A stretch of 64,000 nt of DNA from Pedobacter metabolipauper (GCF_004362715.1 NZ_SNYC01000005.1:559781-623780), one strand, 5' to 3'; shown: positions 1 to 8,875, numbered from the stretch's first letter. Numbers and translations: made by a program. Notes: generated by a model from the sequence alone, not told the origin.

Positions 1-210
1 CTACTAAGGTTAAAAGGCAAAGGTATTCCGGAGATCAACTCCTACCAGCGCGGCGATGAAATTATCCATGTAAACATCTGGACACCGAAGGCACTGAGCC
101 CGGAAGAAAGAGCGATACTGGAAAAATTAAGGGATTCTCCAAATTTTAAACCACAACCGGGGAAGAACGACAAAAGCTTCTTCGAAAAGATGAAAGAATA
201 TTTCGAGTAA
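1..210 (+). CDS. dnaJ: DnaJ chaperone, C-terminal fragment (partial)
   Basis: The window opens inside a reading frame that runs from base 1 to a TAA at 208-210 and gives 69 residues. It contains LRLKGKGIPEI followed by GDEIIHVNIWTPKALSPEE, which matches the end of the DnaJ C-terminal substrate-binding domain (the R-GKG-P turn and the region after the zinc finger domain). The protein is the Hsp40 co-chaperone that delivers clients to DnaK and stimulates its ATPase. The J domain and zinc finger lie upstream of the window. A strong terminator follows at 233. Identification rests on this short segment only but the motif is characteristic. Confidence 0.8.
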   Translation, partial: LLRLKGKGIPEINSYQRGDEIIHVNIWTPKALSPEERAILEKLRDSPNFKPQPGKNDKSFFEKMKEYFE

Positions 211-232
211 AAAACAAGCGAGCACAATACCC

Positions 233-261
233 AGCCACCTTTTTTAAGGTGGCTTTTTTTT
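233..261 (+). terminator. Intrinsic terminator after dnaJ
   Basis: AGCCACCTT (233-241), a 4-base T loop, AAGGTGGCT (246-254) and then a run of eight T. This is a textbook rho-independent terminator, 22 bases after the dnaJ stop. Confidence 0.9.
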
Positions 262-298
262 GCCTAAACTTTATTCTACCCGCCGGTGTTAACTTAGC

Positions 299-1027
299 AT
301 GAACATTAAAATTGGCTGCTCCGGCTTCTATTATAAGGAATGGAAAGAAATATTCTATCCAAATGGCTTGCCTCAAAAGGCATGGTTTGAATATTACTGC
401 CAGCATTTTAACACCATAGAGATCAATTCTTCCTTTTATAAATTACCCAGTTTAAGTACCCTTGAAAAATGGTACGATTTGAGTCTGCCGGATTTTTTGT
501 TCAGCATTAAGGTACCCCGTTTAATTACCCACTACAGGCGGCTCAATGCTGCTGAAGAACTCATCTCAGATTTTTATGCGCTGATCAAAGCAGGCTTGCG
601 GGAAAAGCTCGGTTGTGTATTGTTTCAAATGCCCCCAACCTTTAGCTATTCTGAAGAACGCCTGAACCTGGTGTTGCTGAACCTGGACCCTGCATTTAAT
701 AATGTGGTCGAATTCAGGCATGAGAGCTGGTGGATAGAACCGGTTTTTGATGCACTGGCTGCTAAAAAAATTACTTTTAGCGGGGTGAGTTTCCCTTCAT
801 CTATACCGGATCATATTGTACAAAACACAGCGGTACTTTATTACCGGTTTCATGGAAGACCTGTGCTGTTTAAATCATTATACCCACTGGAAGAGATCAA
901 GGATTTTGCAGATGAGCTTAAGCATCTGGATGGATCTGCCTATATCTATTTCAACAATACCTGGGGAACGGCAGCACTGACCAATTCCAGGCAGCTGATT
1001 GACCTGACAACAGATTTGGAGAAATAA
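299..1027 (+). CDS. DUF72 (YecE-like) family protein
   Basis: 242 residues beginning MNIKIGCSGFYYKEW, the usual opening of DUF72/YecE proteins, which fold as a TIM-like barrel. The segments FNTIEINSSFY, FSIKVPR and, near the end, YIYFNNTWGTAALTNSRQL match the conserved family blocks; the N-N-T/D asparagine-rich motif near the C-terminus is typical. The length is normal for the family. No biochemical function is established for DUF72 proteins, and the neighbours (dnaJ, Ppx/GppA) do not suggest one. The ATG at 299 is the first in frame and agrees with the family start. Confidence 0.85.
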   Translation: MNIKIGCSGFYYKEWKEIFYPNGLPQKAWFEYYCQHFNTIEINSSFYKLPSLSTLEKWYDLSLPDFLFSIKVPRLITHYRRLNAAEELISDFYALIKAGLREKLGCVLFQMPPTFSYSEERLNLVLLNLDPAFNNVVEFRHESWWIEPVFDALAAKKITFSGVSFPSSIPDHIVQNTAVLYYRFHGRPVLFKSLYPLEEIKDFADELKHLDGSAYIYFNNTWGTAALTNSRQLIDLTTDLEK

Positions 1028-1090
1028 TCACGATAATCTTAATTAAGTACCAGAATAATAATATTTTTAACTGTTCAAATTAAACCATAC

Positions 1091-2008
1091 ATGACTGCTG
1101 CTGTAATAGACTTGGGTACCAATACTTTTCATCTGATCATTGCCAGGATCTCTGCTGCAGAAATTGAGGTGATCTATAAAACAAACCTGCCTGTAAAACT
1201 CGGGGAAGGAAAGATCAATGAGAACCTTATTATACCGGAAGCTTTCGAGCGGGGGTTAGAAGCACTGAAAGGGTTTAATGAAACCATAAAACAGCATGAT
1301 GTTTCTATCGTTAAAGCCATTGCTACATCCGCGATCCGTAGTGCATCTAACGGGGTTGATTTTGTTAAAGCTGCCAAGGAACAGGCAGGGATTGCCATTG
1401 ATGTAATTAGCGGCGATGAAGAAGCGGCTTATATTTATAAAGGGGTAAAAGCTACGGGGGCCATTACCGGGTCTGCATTAATTATGGATATCGGAGGTGG
1501 AAGCACGGAGTTCATTCTTTGCGACAGTCAGGCCGTATTCTGGAAAAAGAGCTACAATATCGGAGCTGCACGACTGCACCAGGCATACTTTAATTCCGAT
1601 CCGATCAATGCACCTGACCAGGCTGCCATTGTTGACCGTATAGCCAGGGAGCTGACAGATTTAAAAGAAGCCTGTGCATTGTATAAGCCTGAGCACCTCA
1701 TAGGTTCTGCGGGTGCTTTCGAAACGTTTGCCGGAATGGTTGATGGTGAGACGAACATCAAACAGGTTAGGTCTGCTCCTATTGAACGTGAAGGTTATGA
1801 AACACTTTCTAAAAAACTCATCGCTTCCAGCCATGCGGAAAGAGAAGTGATGCCCGGACTGATCAAGCTGCGGGTAGATATGATCGTTATTGCTGCGATC
1901 CTAACCAATTATGTGCTTGATATTTCCGGGATAAGCAAGATGAGCTTGTCCACCTACGATTTAAAGATGGGTGTACTTTACAGCCTTACCGAATTAGAAC
2001 GCGGATAG
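1091..2008 (+). CDS. Ppx/GppA phosphatase family (exopolyphosphatase-like)
   Basis: 305 residues of the ASKHA (actin/hexokinase) fold. The phosphate-1 loop is VIDLGTNTFHLI near residue 6 and the phosphate-2 loop is MDIGGGSTEFIL near residue 136; both are diagnostic of Ppx/GppA enzymes, which hydrolyse inorganic polyphosphate or convert pppGpp to ppGpp. It is the short, two-domain form without the C-terminal HD domain found in E. coli Ppx, as is common in Bacteroidota. The gene ends 15 bases inside the convergent maf gene (shared 1994-2008). I cannot tell polyphosphatase from pppGpp phosphatase activity from sequence alone. Confidence 0.88.
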   Translation: MTAAVIDLGTNTFHLIIARISAAEIEVIYKTNLPVKLGEGKINENLIIPEAFERGLEALKGFNETIKQHDVSIVKAIATSAIRSASNGVDFVKAAKEQAGIAIDVISGDEEAAYIYKGVKATGAITGSALIMDIGGGSTEFILCDSQAVFWKKSYNIGAARLHQAYFNSDPINAPDQAAIVDRIARELTDLKEACALYKPEHLIGSAGAFETFAGMVDGETNIKQVRSAPIEREGYETLSKKLIASSHAEREVMPGLIKLRVDMIVIAAILTNYVLDISGISKMSLSTYDLKMGVLYSLTELERG

Positions 2009-2563
2009 TGTACGGTAAAGCTTTTCTGTCGGCAATCCCATTACATTGGTATATGACCCTATAATTCGTTCTACAGCGATCATTCCGATCCAGTCCTGAA
2101 CACCATATGCCCCTGCCTTATCCATCGGATTATAGTTTTTTATATAGTAATTGATCTGTTCGCTGCTGATTGGGTTAAAGAATACTTCGGTTACATCATA
2201 GAAAGAAGTGATCTTGTCTGCACTGGCGATACATACCCCGGTGTACACCTGGTGGTTTGTTCCGGAAAGTTTGGTTAACATTTCGAATGCATGACCAGCA
2301 TCATCGGGCTTACCTAAGATTTCATTTTTATAGGCCACAATGGTATCTGCAGTGATGACCAAATGATCATTGCGGTCTGTAGTAAAGGCTTCTGCTTTTT
2401 TCTGCGCAATGTATACCGCTATTTCTGCTGGCAGCAGATCTTCCGGATAACTTTCGTCCACTTCTTTTAAGCGTACCTTAAAATCAAGATCCATTGATTT
2501 CAGAAGCTCTTGTCTTCTGGGTGATTTTGAGGCGAGCAGGATTGGAAGTGTCTGTTTGTACAT
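1994..2563 (-). CDS. maf: Maf-type nucleoside triphosphate pyrophosphatase
   Basis: 189 residues from the ATG at 2563, chosen because the family starts just before ILLASKSPRRQELL; a longer frame to 2617 adds 18 unlikely residues. LASKSPRRQELL is the Maf substrate-binding signature, and TADTIVAYKNEILGKP with DKAGAYGVQD completes the active site (YhdE-like dTTP/UTP pyrophosphatase subgroup). The enzyme cleans non-canonical or excess nucleotides and is linked to septum control in some bacteria. Its end overlaps the Ppx/GppA gene on the other strand by 15 bases. Confidence 0.9.
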   Translation of the reverse strand: MYKQTLPILLASKSPRRQELLKSMDLDFKVRLKEVDESYPEDLLPAEIAVYIAQKKAEAFTTDRNDHLVITADTIVAYKNEILGKPDDAGHAFEMLTKLSGTNHQVYTGVCIASADKITSFYDVTEVFFNPISSEQINYYIKNYNPMDKAGAYGVQDWIGMIAVERIIGSYTNVMGLPTEKLYRTLSAF

Positions 2564-2700
2564 GGCTTGTCTTGTATTCACAATGAATGAGTACAAACCT
2601 ACCAAAATTAAACACATTCTGCTAACGCGGGCATTGCTTCAACTTTGAGAGCCAAAGATTCATCGTTTGTTTTTAGCCTAGCGAAAGGGCTATAACGAAT

Positions 2701-2723
2701 AAAAGCGACCATAAGTCGCTTTT
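2701..2723 (-). terminator. Hairpin terminator of the Spy-like gene
   Basis: AAAAGCGAC (2701-2709) and GTCGCTTTT (2715-2723) form a 9-bp stem with a 5-base loop just beyond the 2743 stop on the minus strand. The stem ends in T on either strand, so it could act in both directions. Confidence 0.7.
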
Positions 2724-2742
2724 ACTGAAATTGTTGTATAGA

Positions 2743-3150
2743 TTAACGACCTCCAGGGCGTGGTCCACCACCTTCTTGTCTTTTTTTCATCATTTCTTTT
2801 CTTTCTTCCTGCCATGCAGTGAAAGCTTTTTTCTGATCTGCAGTTAACAAAGCAGTAATTTTAGTTTCTAATTCTTCGTTGCTTTTAACCATTGCAGCTC
2901 TCATTGCATCACGGTCATCACCAGCTTCTTCACGAAGTTTTTTAGATTTTTCACCTTGCTCTAAATAAAGTGCAGATACTTTAGCTTTCTGATCGTCAGT
3001 AAGCTTTAATTTTTCTGCAAGCATATCAGTGCTTCTCTTTGCTCTTTCTTCCGGAGTACCACCCATACGGCCGCCACCTTGTCCTTGTTGTGCTTGTGCG
3101 AACGTTATTACACTGAATAACAATGCGCAGATCATTAATAATTTTTTCAT
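2743..3150 (-). CDS. Spy/CpxP-like periplasmic protein (LTxxQ repeats)
   Basis: 135 residues with a Sec signal peptide (MKKLLMICALLFSVITFAQA, cleavage near residue 20), then a Gly-rich stretch and a Lys/Glu-rich helical body. Two LTxxQ-type motifs are visible: LKLTDDQKAKV and LLTADQKKAF, the mark of Spy/CpxP proteins. Those are periplasmic ATP-independent chaperones or envelope stress sensors. The C-terminus is Gly/Pro/Arg-rich (EGGGPRPGGR). Length and composition fit the Bacteroidota versions often annotated as DUF4890 or Spy-like. It is monocistronic, with its own terminator. A chaperone role is inferred from family resemblance only. Confidence 0.7.
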   Translation of the reverse strand: MKKLLMICALLFSVITFAQAQQGQGGGRMGGTPEERAKRSTDMLAEKLKLTDDQKAKVSALYLEQGEKSKKLREEAGDDRDAMRAAMVKSNEELETKITALLTADQKKAFTAWQEERKEMMKKRQEGGGPRPGGR

Positions 3151-3242
3151 GTTGTTTTATTGTTTTTGTATGGATTAGAGACTAAACACCGCAGTAAGTT
3201 TAATCGCTAACTGTAACATACGTGTTGCAATAAAAAGATTTT

Positions 3243-3770
3243 TTATTTACTGGAATCTGCGGCATCGGGTTGCTCATCAAACCACTTCTGCTGTACTTTG
3301 AGTGTCTTTTCTATGATGTCACGTACGGCAGTTTTTCCTCCGGTATAGGGTGATATATACTGAGAGACGGCTTTGATCTCGGGAACGGCATCTGCTGGAC
3401 AGACAGGCAAACCCACAAGCTGCATCACTTTAAGATCGGGAATATCATCGCCCATATAAAGTATCTGATCCGGATGGAGTTCATATTTCGTTACAAGCTG
3501 GTTAAAGACGGAAACTTTATCAGATACGCCCAAAAACACTTCGGGTATATTTAAACCTTCAAAGCGCTTCTGCATAGCCAGCCCCTTACCTCCGGAAATG
3601 ACAACTACCAAAAAACCTCTTTTTACAGCAAGTTGTAACGCATACCCATCCTTGATGTTAAAGGTGCGCAGAAACTCACCACTGTCAGAAGCCAGGATAT
3701 CACCATTGGTCAATACCCCGTCCACATCAAAGATGAATGTGGTAACGTGCTTCAGTTTTTCCAGGAACAT
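3243..3770 (-). CDS. kdsC: KdsC-type HAD phosphatase (KDO 8-phosphate phosphatase)
   Basis: 175 residues. The HAD nucleophile motif is FDVDGVLTNG (Asp15 and Asp17), VVISGGKG carries motif II, and YMGDDIPDLKVM is the motif with the Mg-binding aspartates; the absence of a cap domain is typical of KdsC, which works as a tetramer. It would remove phosphate from 3-deoxy-D-manno-octulosonate 8-phosphate in lipopolysaccharide core synthesis. It lies 6 bases after iscX on the same strand, at the end of a run beginning with ccmF. A general C0-HAD phosphatase is the main alternative. Confidence 0.88.
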   Translation of the reverse strand: MFLEKLKHVTTFIFDVDGVLTNGDILASDSGEFLRTFNIKDGYALQLAVKRGFLVVVISGGKGLAMQKRFEGLNIPEVFLGVSDKVSVFNQLVTKYELHPDQILYMGDDIPDLKVMQLVGLPVCPADAVPEIKAVSQYISPYTGGKTAVRDIIEKTLKVQQKWFDEQPDAADSSK

Positions 3771-3776
3771 CAGAAA

Positions 3777-4019
3777 TTAGTCCTGGTTATCTCTCCATTC
3801 GTAAACCCAGGCAGACTGGATCTGTTCCAGGTGACCTTCATTACTTTCTTCCCTTGTGCCTTTAAAATTAGGCAATTCCAATACCCATTCTACCAATTCG
3901 GTAAAGCGGATCCGGTATATTTTAGCTTCATTAAAATCATTACCAAATTTCTCATAGAGCTCCTGGGCGATATCTTCGTGATCGTTCCAGTATATTGGTA
4001 AAGCAAATTTATCCTGCAT
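3777..4019 (-). CDS. iscX: IscX-like Fe-S assembly protein
   Basis: 80 residues, close to the 66-residue E. coli IscX in pattern: an N-terminal acidic helix (DIAQELYEKFG), then RIRFTELVEWVLELPNF and SNEGHLEQIQSAWVYEW, which align with the E. coli blocks VRFTDMHQWICDLEDF and SNEKILEAILLVWLDE. IscX is an acidic protein that binds IscS and iron and tunes Fe-S cluster assembly. It sits directly downstream of the 2Fe-2S ferredoxin gene, the same fdx-iscX pairing as in the proteobacterial isc operon. That neighbour strongly supports the call. Confidence 0.88.
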   Translation of the reverse strand: MQDKFALPIYWNDHEDIAQELYEKFGNDFNEAKIYRIRFTELVEWVLELPNFKGTREESNEGHLEQIQSAWVYEWRDNQD

Positions 4020-4041
4020 GTTTTTCTTATTTATTGATTAA

Positions 4042-4374
4042 TTAATGGCCCAGAAATTCGGATTGATCCGGAATGGTTACTTCAATGTCCCCATTGATAA
4101 CTACACACTGACAGCCCAGTCTGGATGTGATCCTTGGGCGGACTGCACGATCAATAAAATCTTCTTCTTTATCTGAGATCTCTTCGATGTTATCCATTCC
4201 TTTGGTCACGTATACGTGACAGGTACTACATCCGCAAACACCTCCGCAGTTGTGCTGTAATTCTATACCATTGTCTAAACAAACGTCCAAAACCGACTCT
4301 CCACCTGCTATAGGCAGTTCTATTGGTTCTTTTCCTTGTTCTTCAAATTTTATTTTTAATTTAAAAATACTCAT
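4042..4374 (-). CDS. fdx: ISC-type 2Fe-2S ferredoxin
   Basis: 110 residues with the adrenodoxin/ISC-type ligand pattern: Cys43, Cys49 and Cys52 in HNCGGVCGCSTCHVY, and Cys88 in RLGCQC (spacing C-x5-C-x2-C-x35-C, as in E. coli Fdx). Cys47 and Cys90 are additional. The protein would supply electrons for Fe-S cluster assembly. It is followed 22 bases later by iscX, but iscS, iscU and hscB are not in this window; hscA lies about 15 kb away. The start at 4374 gives the standard N-terminal beta strand. Confidence 0.9.
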   Translation of the reverse strand: MSIFKLKIKFEEQGKEPIELPIAGGESVLDVCLDNGIELQHNCGGVCGCSTCHVYVTKGMDNIEEISDKEEDFIDRAVRPRITSRLGCQCVVINGDIEVTIPDQSEFLGH

Positions 4375-4415
4375 AATTCAGGGTCAAAAATAAGCACCAA
4401 AAACCGCAATATTTA

Positions 4416-5177
4416 CTATTGATGTGTTTTTTTAATGCTTTCACTTAAAGTTTGATAGATTTCTTTGGTTTGCGGCATGGCTTGAAGCAGGCCCAAATGT
4501 CTTTCTATCGTTTGTTCATCTTTACGAACTGCCGGCCCTGTTTGCACATGACCTGGTAGTTCTGCCTGTACCTTTTCTGCGGTTTCCATGATTAAGGGCC
4601 TCAGCATGTCAAAGTCAAGCGCATTATCTTTTAGGATCTGCTCACTTAACGTGTACAGATGGTTTACAAAGTTGCAGGCAAATACTGCTGCAAGGTGTAG
4701 TATTTTACGTTTATCGCTATTTACGATGTACACCAGCGGACTTAAGCGGGAAGCTATATTTTTTAAAGCCTCCAGCGTATCGTGATCCTTCGCTTCTATA
4801 CACAGCGGAATCTTTTTAAAATCCAGCTCCTTTACCTTTGAAAAAGTTTGCAGCGGGTAAAGCACTCCATAACTGGATAAAGGCGACAATACTTCGATTG
4901 GTGTTGATCCCGAAGTATGTACTACCAGGCCTTTTACGGACTTTAAAGCCTGAACCATTTCTAAAATGGCATCGTCCTTTACGGCGATTATATAGAGGTC
5001 TGCAGACTGATCTATTGCACCAGGATCTGTTATTGCTGCTGCATCAACTGTGTTTGCCAGCAAAGCTGCGTGCTGTATTTGTTTACTCCAGACCTGAACG
5101 ATACTTGCACCAGCTATTGTAAAAGCTTGTGCGATGTGCGTTGCAACATTACCGGATCCTATACAAACGATTTTCAT
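4416..5177 (-). CDS. DUF2520 / Rossmann-like NAD(P)-binding protein
   Basis: 253 residues from ATG 5177, where MKIVCIGSGNVATHIAQAF gives the G-x-G-x-x-A dinucleotide-binding loop at the very N-terminus; a frame reaching 5255 would add 26 residues that overlap ccmF. The later part (LHLAAVFACNFVNHLYTL) matches the helical C-terminal DUF2520 domain. The fold resembles F420-dependent NADP reductases and ketopantoate-reductase-like proteins, but the substrate is unknown. Its start codon overlaps the ccmF stop (TAATG), so it is probably translated together with ccmF. Confidence 0.85.
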   Translation of the reverse strand: MKIVCIGSGNVATHIAQAFTIAGASIVQVWSKQIQHAALLANTVDAAAITDPGAIDQSADLYIIAVKDDAILEMVQALKSVKGLVVHTSGSTPIEVLSPLSSYGVLYPLQTFSKVKELDFKKIPLCIEAKDHDTLEALKNIASRLSPLVYIVNSDKRKILHLAAVFACNFVNHLYTLSEQILKDNALDFDMLRPLIMETAEKVQAELPGHVQTGPAVRKDEQTIERHLGLLQAMPQTKEIYQTLSESIKKTHQ

Positions 5178-7645
5178 TACACTGTTCCAACTTCTTTTTG
5201 TCTCCTGAAAATAGAGATTAAAAACCCAATGACCATCACAATGGTACCTACCCAATACAGGTTGATATATGGGAATTCAATGGCTTTGAATACCACCCAT
5301 TCTTTTGCCTGCCGTGGTTTTTCATAAACCTGCAGCTCTACCTTCTGCTCATCGGGAAGCACTTTGGTAAACCGTACCCGAAGACCAAGTTCGTCTATGT
5401 TGCGTGCAAAATCGAAGATGTTGTTTCCTTTTACCAGGAAGATGGGTTCTGTTTTATAGATCTTACCATTTACATCTACCTCAACCGGCATTCCAACGGC
5501 TACATCACCGGGAGCCAGCACTAAATTTTTAGCCGATGGTTTACTGTTCAGTGCTTTAACGGTAAGGACGCCGCTACTGGTATGCAGGGTATCGCCAACG
5601 CTTACTTTTACGATGCGGGGTGCTTTGTAGTTTTCTTCTTCACTATGCCCTTCATGATCGTCGTGATCTGCTTCCTTTTCCAGGGGTGCACTGGTGATGT
5701 GCGTATAAATATCGTGGGTTAGATAATGTTTGGTATCGGGTGATGCAATCAGGCCCATAGTTTCATTCGACTGCACATGCGGGTTCAGTTCAAAATCTTC
5801 TTTCAGCTCGCCGGTTTGATCATCATATACCTTAAAGTTTAATTTAAAAATGGTATTTGGGGCTATGGTCGTATCGCTGATATAAGTGACCGTGTAACGA
5901 CCCATTTTCTTCGGCTCATTTCTATACAGCACAATGTTCTCACCTGGTTTTTCCGCTTTTTCAAAACCTTCAACAGGGATATATTTTGATGCATTTATAG
6001 AAATGGTCTTATTCGTTGCGGCTGCTACAAGGGCACCCACCAATAACAATGCAAAGCCAATGTGAGCTACTGCTGCGCCTACCAGTTTGCGTTTTCCGCC
6101 AAAAGCCTGTCCCAATATCCGTGCATTGGACATGATGGCAAATATGCAGCTAAAGCTGAGCAGAATGTACATCAGGTTGTGGTATACATTGGTGAGGTAC
6201 ACAAACCCTGCAGTTACCACAATGGCAAATACCAGTGTAGCAATCAGGCTGCTGTAAAATTTACGGGTATCTGTCCGCTTGTATTTCATGAATTGGGAGA
6301 AACCGGAGATCATGGTAACCAGGATGGCAAATGGTGCCTGCCATTGATTGTAGTATTTTACGGCATCAAGCGGCGGCGCAAAGTTGGTTCCAAAGGCTGC
6401 ATTAAATACGGGAACCGAGGTGGTAAAGATCACCTGGATACAGGCCACAGTAATGACCAGAGCACCGATGAACATCCAAAACTCGCGGGAGTAGGTTTCT
6501 TCATCCTTATTGGTGATTGGCAATTCTTTCCAGCGCAGCACAAGCAGCACTACCGGGATCACCAGAAAAACGACGTTATATAAGATCAGGTGGCCAAACA
6601 TGCCGAGATCTGTAAAGGAGTGGACAGATGTTTCACCCAAAATACCGCTTCTGGTCAGGAATGACGCATACAGTACCAGTACAAAGCTTAAGATGATCAG
6701 TACAATTGCGGTAAAAAAAGCATGTCCTGTATTCTTAAATGCAATCATGACGTGAACACCTGCAATTAGGGTTAACCATGGGATGATGGATGCATTCTCT
6801 ACCGGGTCCCATGCCCAGAAACCACCGAAGTTCAGTGCCTCATAGGCCCAGAAAGAGCCCATGATAATTCCGGTTCCAAGGATCATTACGGCAAACAGTG
6901 CCCATGGCATCGCGGGTTTTACCCATTCTTTATATTTCTTTTGCCACAACCCGGCAATGGCGTATGAAAAGGGAACGATCATGCTGGCAAAGCCCAGGAA
7001 CAGGGTTGGCGGATGGATAACCATCCAGTAATTTTGAAGAAGCGGATTTAAACCACGCCCGTCTGTAATGAATTTGAGGTAATTTTTATAGTTTTCAGGA
7101 TCGGCAAATATGGGTGCTGTCCCTTTCAGGTTTACCGCTTCCCTTAATAAGATAAATGGTGAACTGCCGATGCGTTGTCCGAGAATTTCTACGCCAAGCA
7201 ACATGGAGGTTAAGAATGCCTGCGAGAATGCTACTGTGGTCATCACACTGCTTTCCCATGACTTTGCTTTCCAGATGAGCAGCATACCCAGCAGTGATTG
7301 CCAGAATGCCCAGAGCCAGAAGCTTCCCTCCTGTCCTTCCCAGAATGCAGATACGATATAATATACCGGCAGTGCTTTAGAGGAGTGGTTGTAGACGTAG
7401 TAATACTCGTAATAGTGATTTAAAATAAGATAGAATAATGTTGCTCCAATGCCAATCACACTAAGCCAGTTGATTACAAAGGATATACGGCCTAACTTTT
7501 TCCAGGACTGGTCTGCAAGGTCTTTGGAACGGGCTGCAAAGAAATACGATATGGTAGATAGTAAAGACGCCGCAAATGCCAGAACAATAAAGAATTGACC
7601 GATTTTACCCGGAAGGAGGGTTTCTCCTGTAAATTGTATATCCAT
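5177..7645 (-). CDS. ccmF: CcmF-type haem lyase (cytochrome c maturation)
   Basis: 822 residues with about 14-15 membrane segments. The tryptophan-rich WWD haem-handling motif lies at 274-290 (GGFWAWDPVENASIIPW), and the conserved periplasmic histidine is in MVIHPPTLFLGF (His211). CcmF joins haem, handed over by CcmE, to the CxxCH motif of apocytochrome c at the periplasmic face. A large C-terminal periplasmic domain (about 540-790) includes a small His/Asp/Glu cluster (KEADHDDHEGHSEEE). The gene lies 5 bases after ccmE and overlaps the next gene by one base (TAATG). Length is normal for Bacteroidota CcmF, longer than the roughly 650 residues of E. coli. Confidence 0.92.
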   Translation of the reverse strand: MDIQFTGETLLPGKIGQFFIVLAFAASLLSTISYFFAARSKDLADQSWKKLGRISFVINWLSVIGIGATLFYLILNHYYEYYYVYNHSSKALPVYYIVSAFWEGQEGSFWLWAFWQSLLGMLLIWKAKSWESSVMTTVAFSQAFLTSMLLGVEILGQRIGSSPFILLREAVNLKGTAPIFADPENYKNYLKFITDGRGLNPLLQNYWMVIHPPTLFLGFASMIVPFSYAIAGLWQKKYKEWVKPAMPWALFAVMILGTGIIMGSFWAYEALNFGGFWAWDPVENASIIPWLTLIAGVHVMIAFKNTGHAFFTAIVLIILSFVLVLYASFLTRSGILGETSVHSFTDLGMFGHLILYNVVFLVIPVVLLVLRWKELPITNKDEETYSREFWMFIGALVITVACIQVIFTTSVPVFNAAFGTNFAPPLDAVKYYNQWQAPFAILVTMISGFSQFMKYKRTDTRKFYSSLIATLVFAIVVTAGFVYLTNVYHNLMYILLSFSCIFAIMSNARILGQAFGGKRKLVGAAVAHIGFALLLVGALVAAATNKTISINASKYIPVEGFEKAEKPGENIVLYRNEPKKMGRYTVTYISDTTIAPNTIFKLNFKVYDDQTGELKEDFELNPHVQSNETMGLIASPDTKHYLTHDIYTHITSAPLEKEADHDDHEGHSEEENYKAPRIVKVSVGDTLHTSSGVLTVKALNSKPSAKNLVLAPGDVAVGMPVEVDVNGKIYKTEPIFLVKGNNIFDFARNIDELGLRVRFTKVLPDEQKVELQVYEKPRQAKEWVVFKAIEFPYINLYWVGTIVMVIGFLISIFRRQKEVGTV

Positions 7646-7650
7646 TAAGA

Positions 7651-8061
7651 TTAATTGTATTTTTCCACTTTTCCATCCTGCTTCACCTCTACAAGATCAT
7701 TGTTGTATTTAGAGGGACATTTCATCAATATCTTAGAGGCATAAAATACACCTGCTTTCATTTCGCCGATTAATACCAGTTTCTCTGAACGTTCAAAATC
7801 CTGTGGTTTTGTACCATTGTAAACCACTCTTTTTACCAGCCCATCCTGATCTTTCATGTGGAAAGAAAAGTGATTGGCATCTTTTTGGGCATTGTAATAT
7901 ATGCCTTGTTTCTTCTCCCAAAAACCCATAACATGAAATTCCCTTGCATCTTTTGCAGCTTCAGTAAAAGTAGAATAGCTGCTTGTATCTGCATTGAGGC
8001 TAATTAAGAAGCCAACGCATAACGCTATTGTTATTAAACCAATGATTGCACTTTTTCTCAT
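7651..8061 (-). CDS. ccmE: CcmE haem chaperone, Cys (CxxxY) type
   Basis: 136 residues from ATG 8061 (the longer frame to 8151 adds 30 residues before the signal anchor and is rejected). Residues 5-22 form a membrane anchor, followed by a small OB-fold domain. The haem-binding site, usually HxxxY, is here Cys115-Pro-Ser-Lys-Tyr119 (MKCPSKYNND), the CxxxY type known from archaea and Desulfovibrio. CcmE carries haem from CcmC to CcmF, which is encoded 5 bases downstream. It is about 20 residues shorter than E. coli CcmE. Confidence 0.9.
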   Translation of the reverse strand: MRKSAIIGLITIALCVGFLISLNADTSSYSTFTEAAKDAREFHVMGFWEKKQGIYYNAQKDANHFSFHMKDQDGLVKRVVYNGTKPQDFERSEKLVLIGEMKAGVFYASKILMKCPSKYNNDLVEVKQDGKVEKYN

Positions 8062-8190
8062 GTTAGTAATAAAATTAAAAGAATGGTACAAAGATAAAAA
8101 ATATAAGTACCTAAAGGCTTTTAGCTGAGGGCAATTCAGCAGGAAGGCCATTTATTGATAGTTCTCTGACAAAAAAGACAGGAGTTATAA

Positions 8191-8847
8191 TTAATCGACG
8201 TATTGTGATTTAATAAAAGCGGGCATGGCCTTTCTAAGTTTCAGAACTTTAGGTCTGGATACCCTGCGGATATAAGGATCCCAGGAGTTTTTCTTATAGT
8301 AATTCTGATGTTCCATTTCTGCCGGATAGATGACCTTAAACGGGCTGATCTCTGTGGCCAGCGGGTCGGGATAGATTCCTGATGCATCGATGGCATCCAT
8401 GAGTTTCCGGATGATCTTCCGCTCCCCTTCAGTGCGGTAAAATGCAATGGAGCGATAATCTGTACCGATATCCGGCCCTTGCCGGTCGATCTGTGTTGGA
8501 TCATGTGCGTGAAAGAAAGCTTGTGTGAGCTGCTCAAAACTAATCACATTGGGGCGGTAATATACCTGGACTGATTCTGCATGTCCGGTTTTTTTACCGA
8601 GTACTTCTTCGTAGGTTGGATTTACGGCTGATCCGCCGGCATATCCGCTAATGACCTTATCTACACCTTTCAATTCTATGAGGCACTCCTGCATGGCCCA
8701 GAAACATCCGCCGGCGTAGGTTGCCACGGCATATCCTTCTTTTGGTTCAGGAATGACTGCAAAGCCATTTTTACTTTCAAGCTTCTGTCCTTCATTACAG
8801 GCCGATAATAAGATCATTAAAAGAAATATGGATACGTTCCGCTTCAT
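8191..8847 (-). CDS. msrA: Peptide methionine sulfoxide reductase MsrA (lipoprotein)
   Basis: 218 residues. A lipoprotein signal peptide (LLMILLSAC, lipid Cys17) precedes the catalytic domain, whose active-site motif is AGGCFWAMQE with nucleophile Cys48. YAGGSAVNPTYEEV, GHAESVQVYY and FFHAHDPTQIDRQGPD, DIGTDYRS are the other conserved MsrA blocks. It repairs S-form methionine sulfoxide, here in the periplasm or at a membrane surface given the lipobox. There is no fused MsrB domain. It sits between ccmE and glutamate dehydrogenase on the same strand, after the gdh terminator, so it probably has its own promoter. Confidence 0.94.
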   Translation of the reverse strand: MKRNVSIFLLMILLSACNEGQKLESKNGFAVIPEPKEGYAVATYAGGCFWAMQECLIELKGVDKVISGYAGGSAVNPTYEEVLGKKTGHAESVQVYYRPNVISFEQLTQAFFHAHDPTQIDRQGPDIGTDYRSIAFYRTEGERKIIRKLMDAIDASGIYPDPLATEISPFKVIYPAEMEHQNYYKKNSWDPYIRRVSRPKVLKLRKAMPAFIKSQYVD

Positions 8848-8875
8848 GAAAAATGTTTAAGGCAAGATACAAAAA

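Noticed and set aside
6062..6583. 173-codon frame on the plus strand
   Set aside because: It lies wholly opposite ccmF, which has clear motifs, and its translation is low-complexity with no family features.
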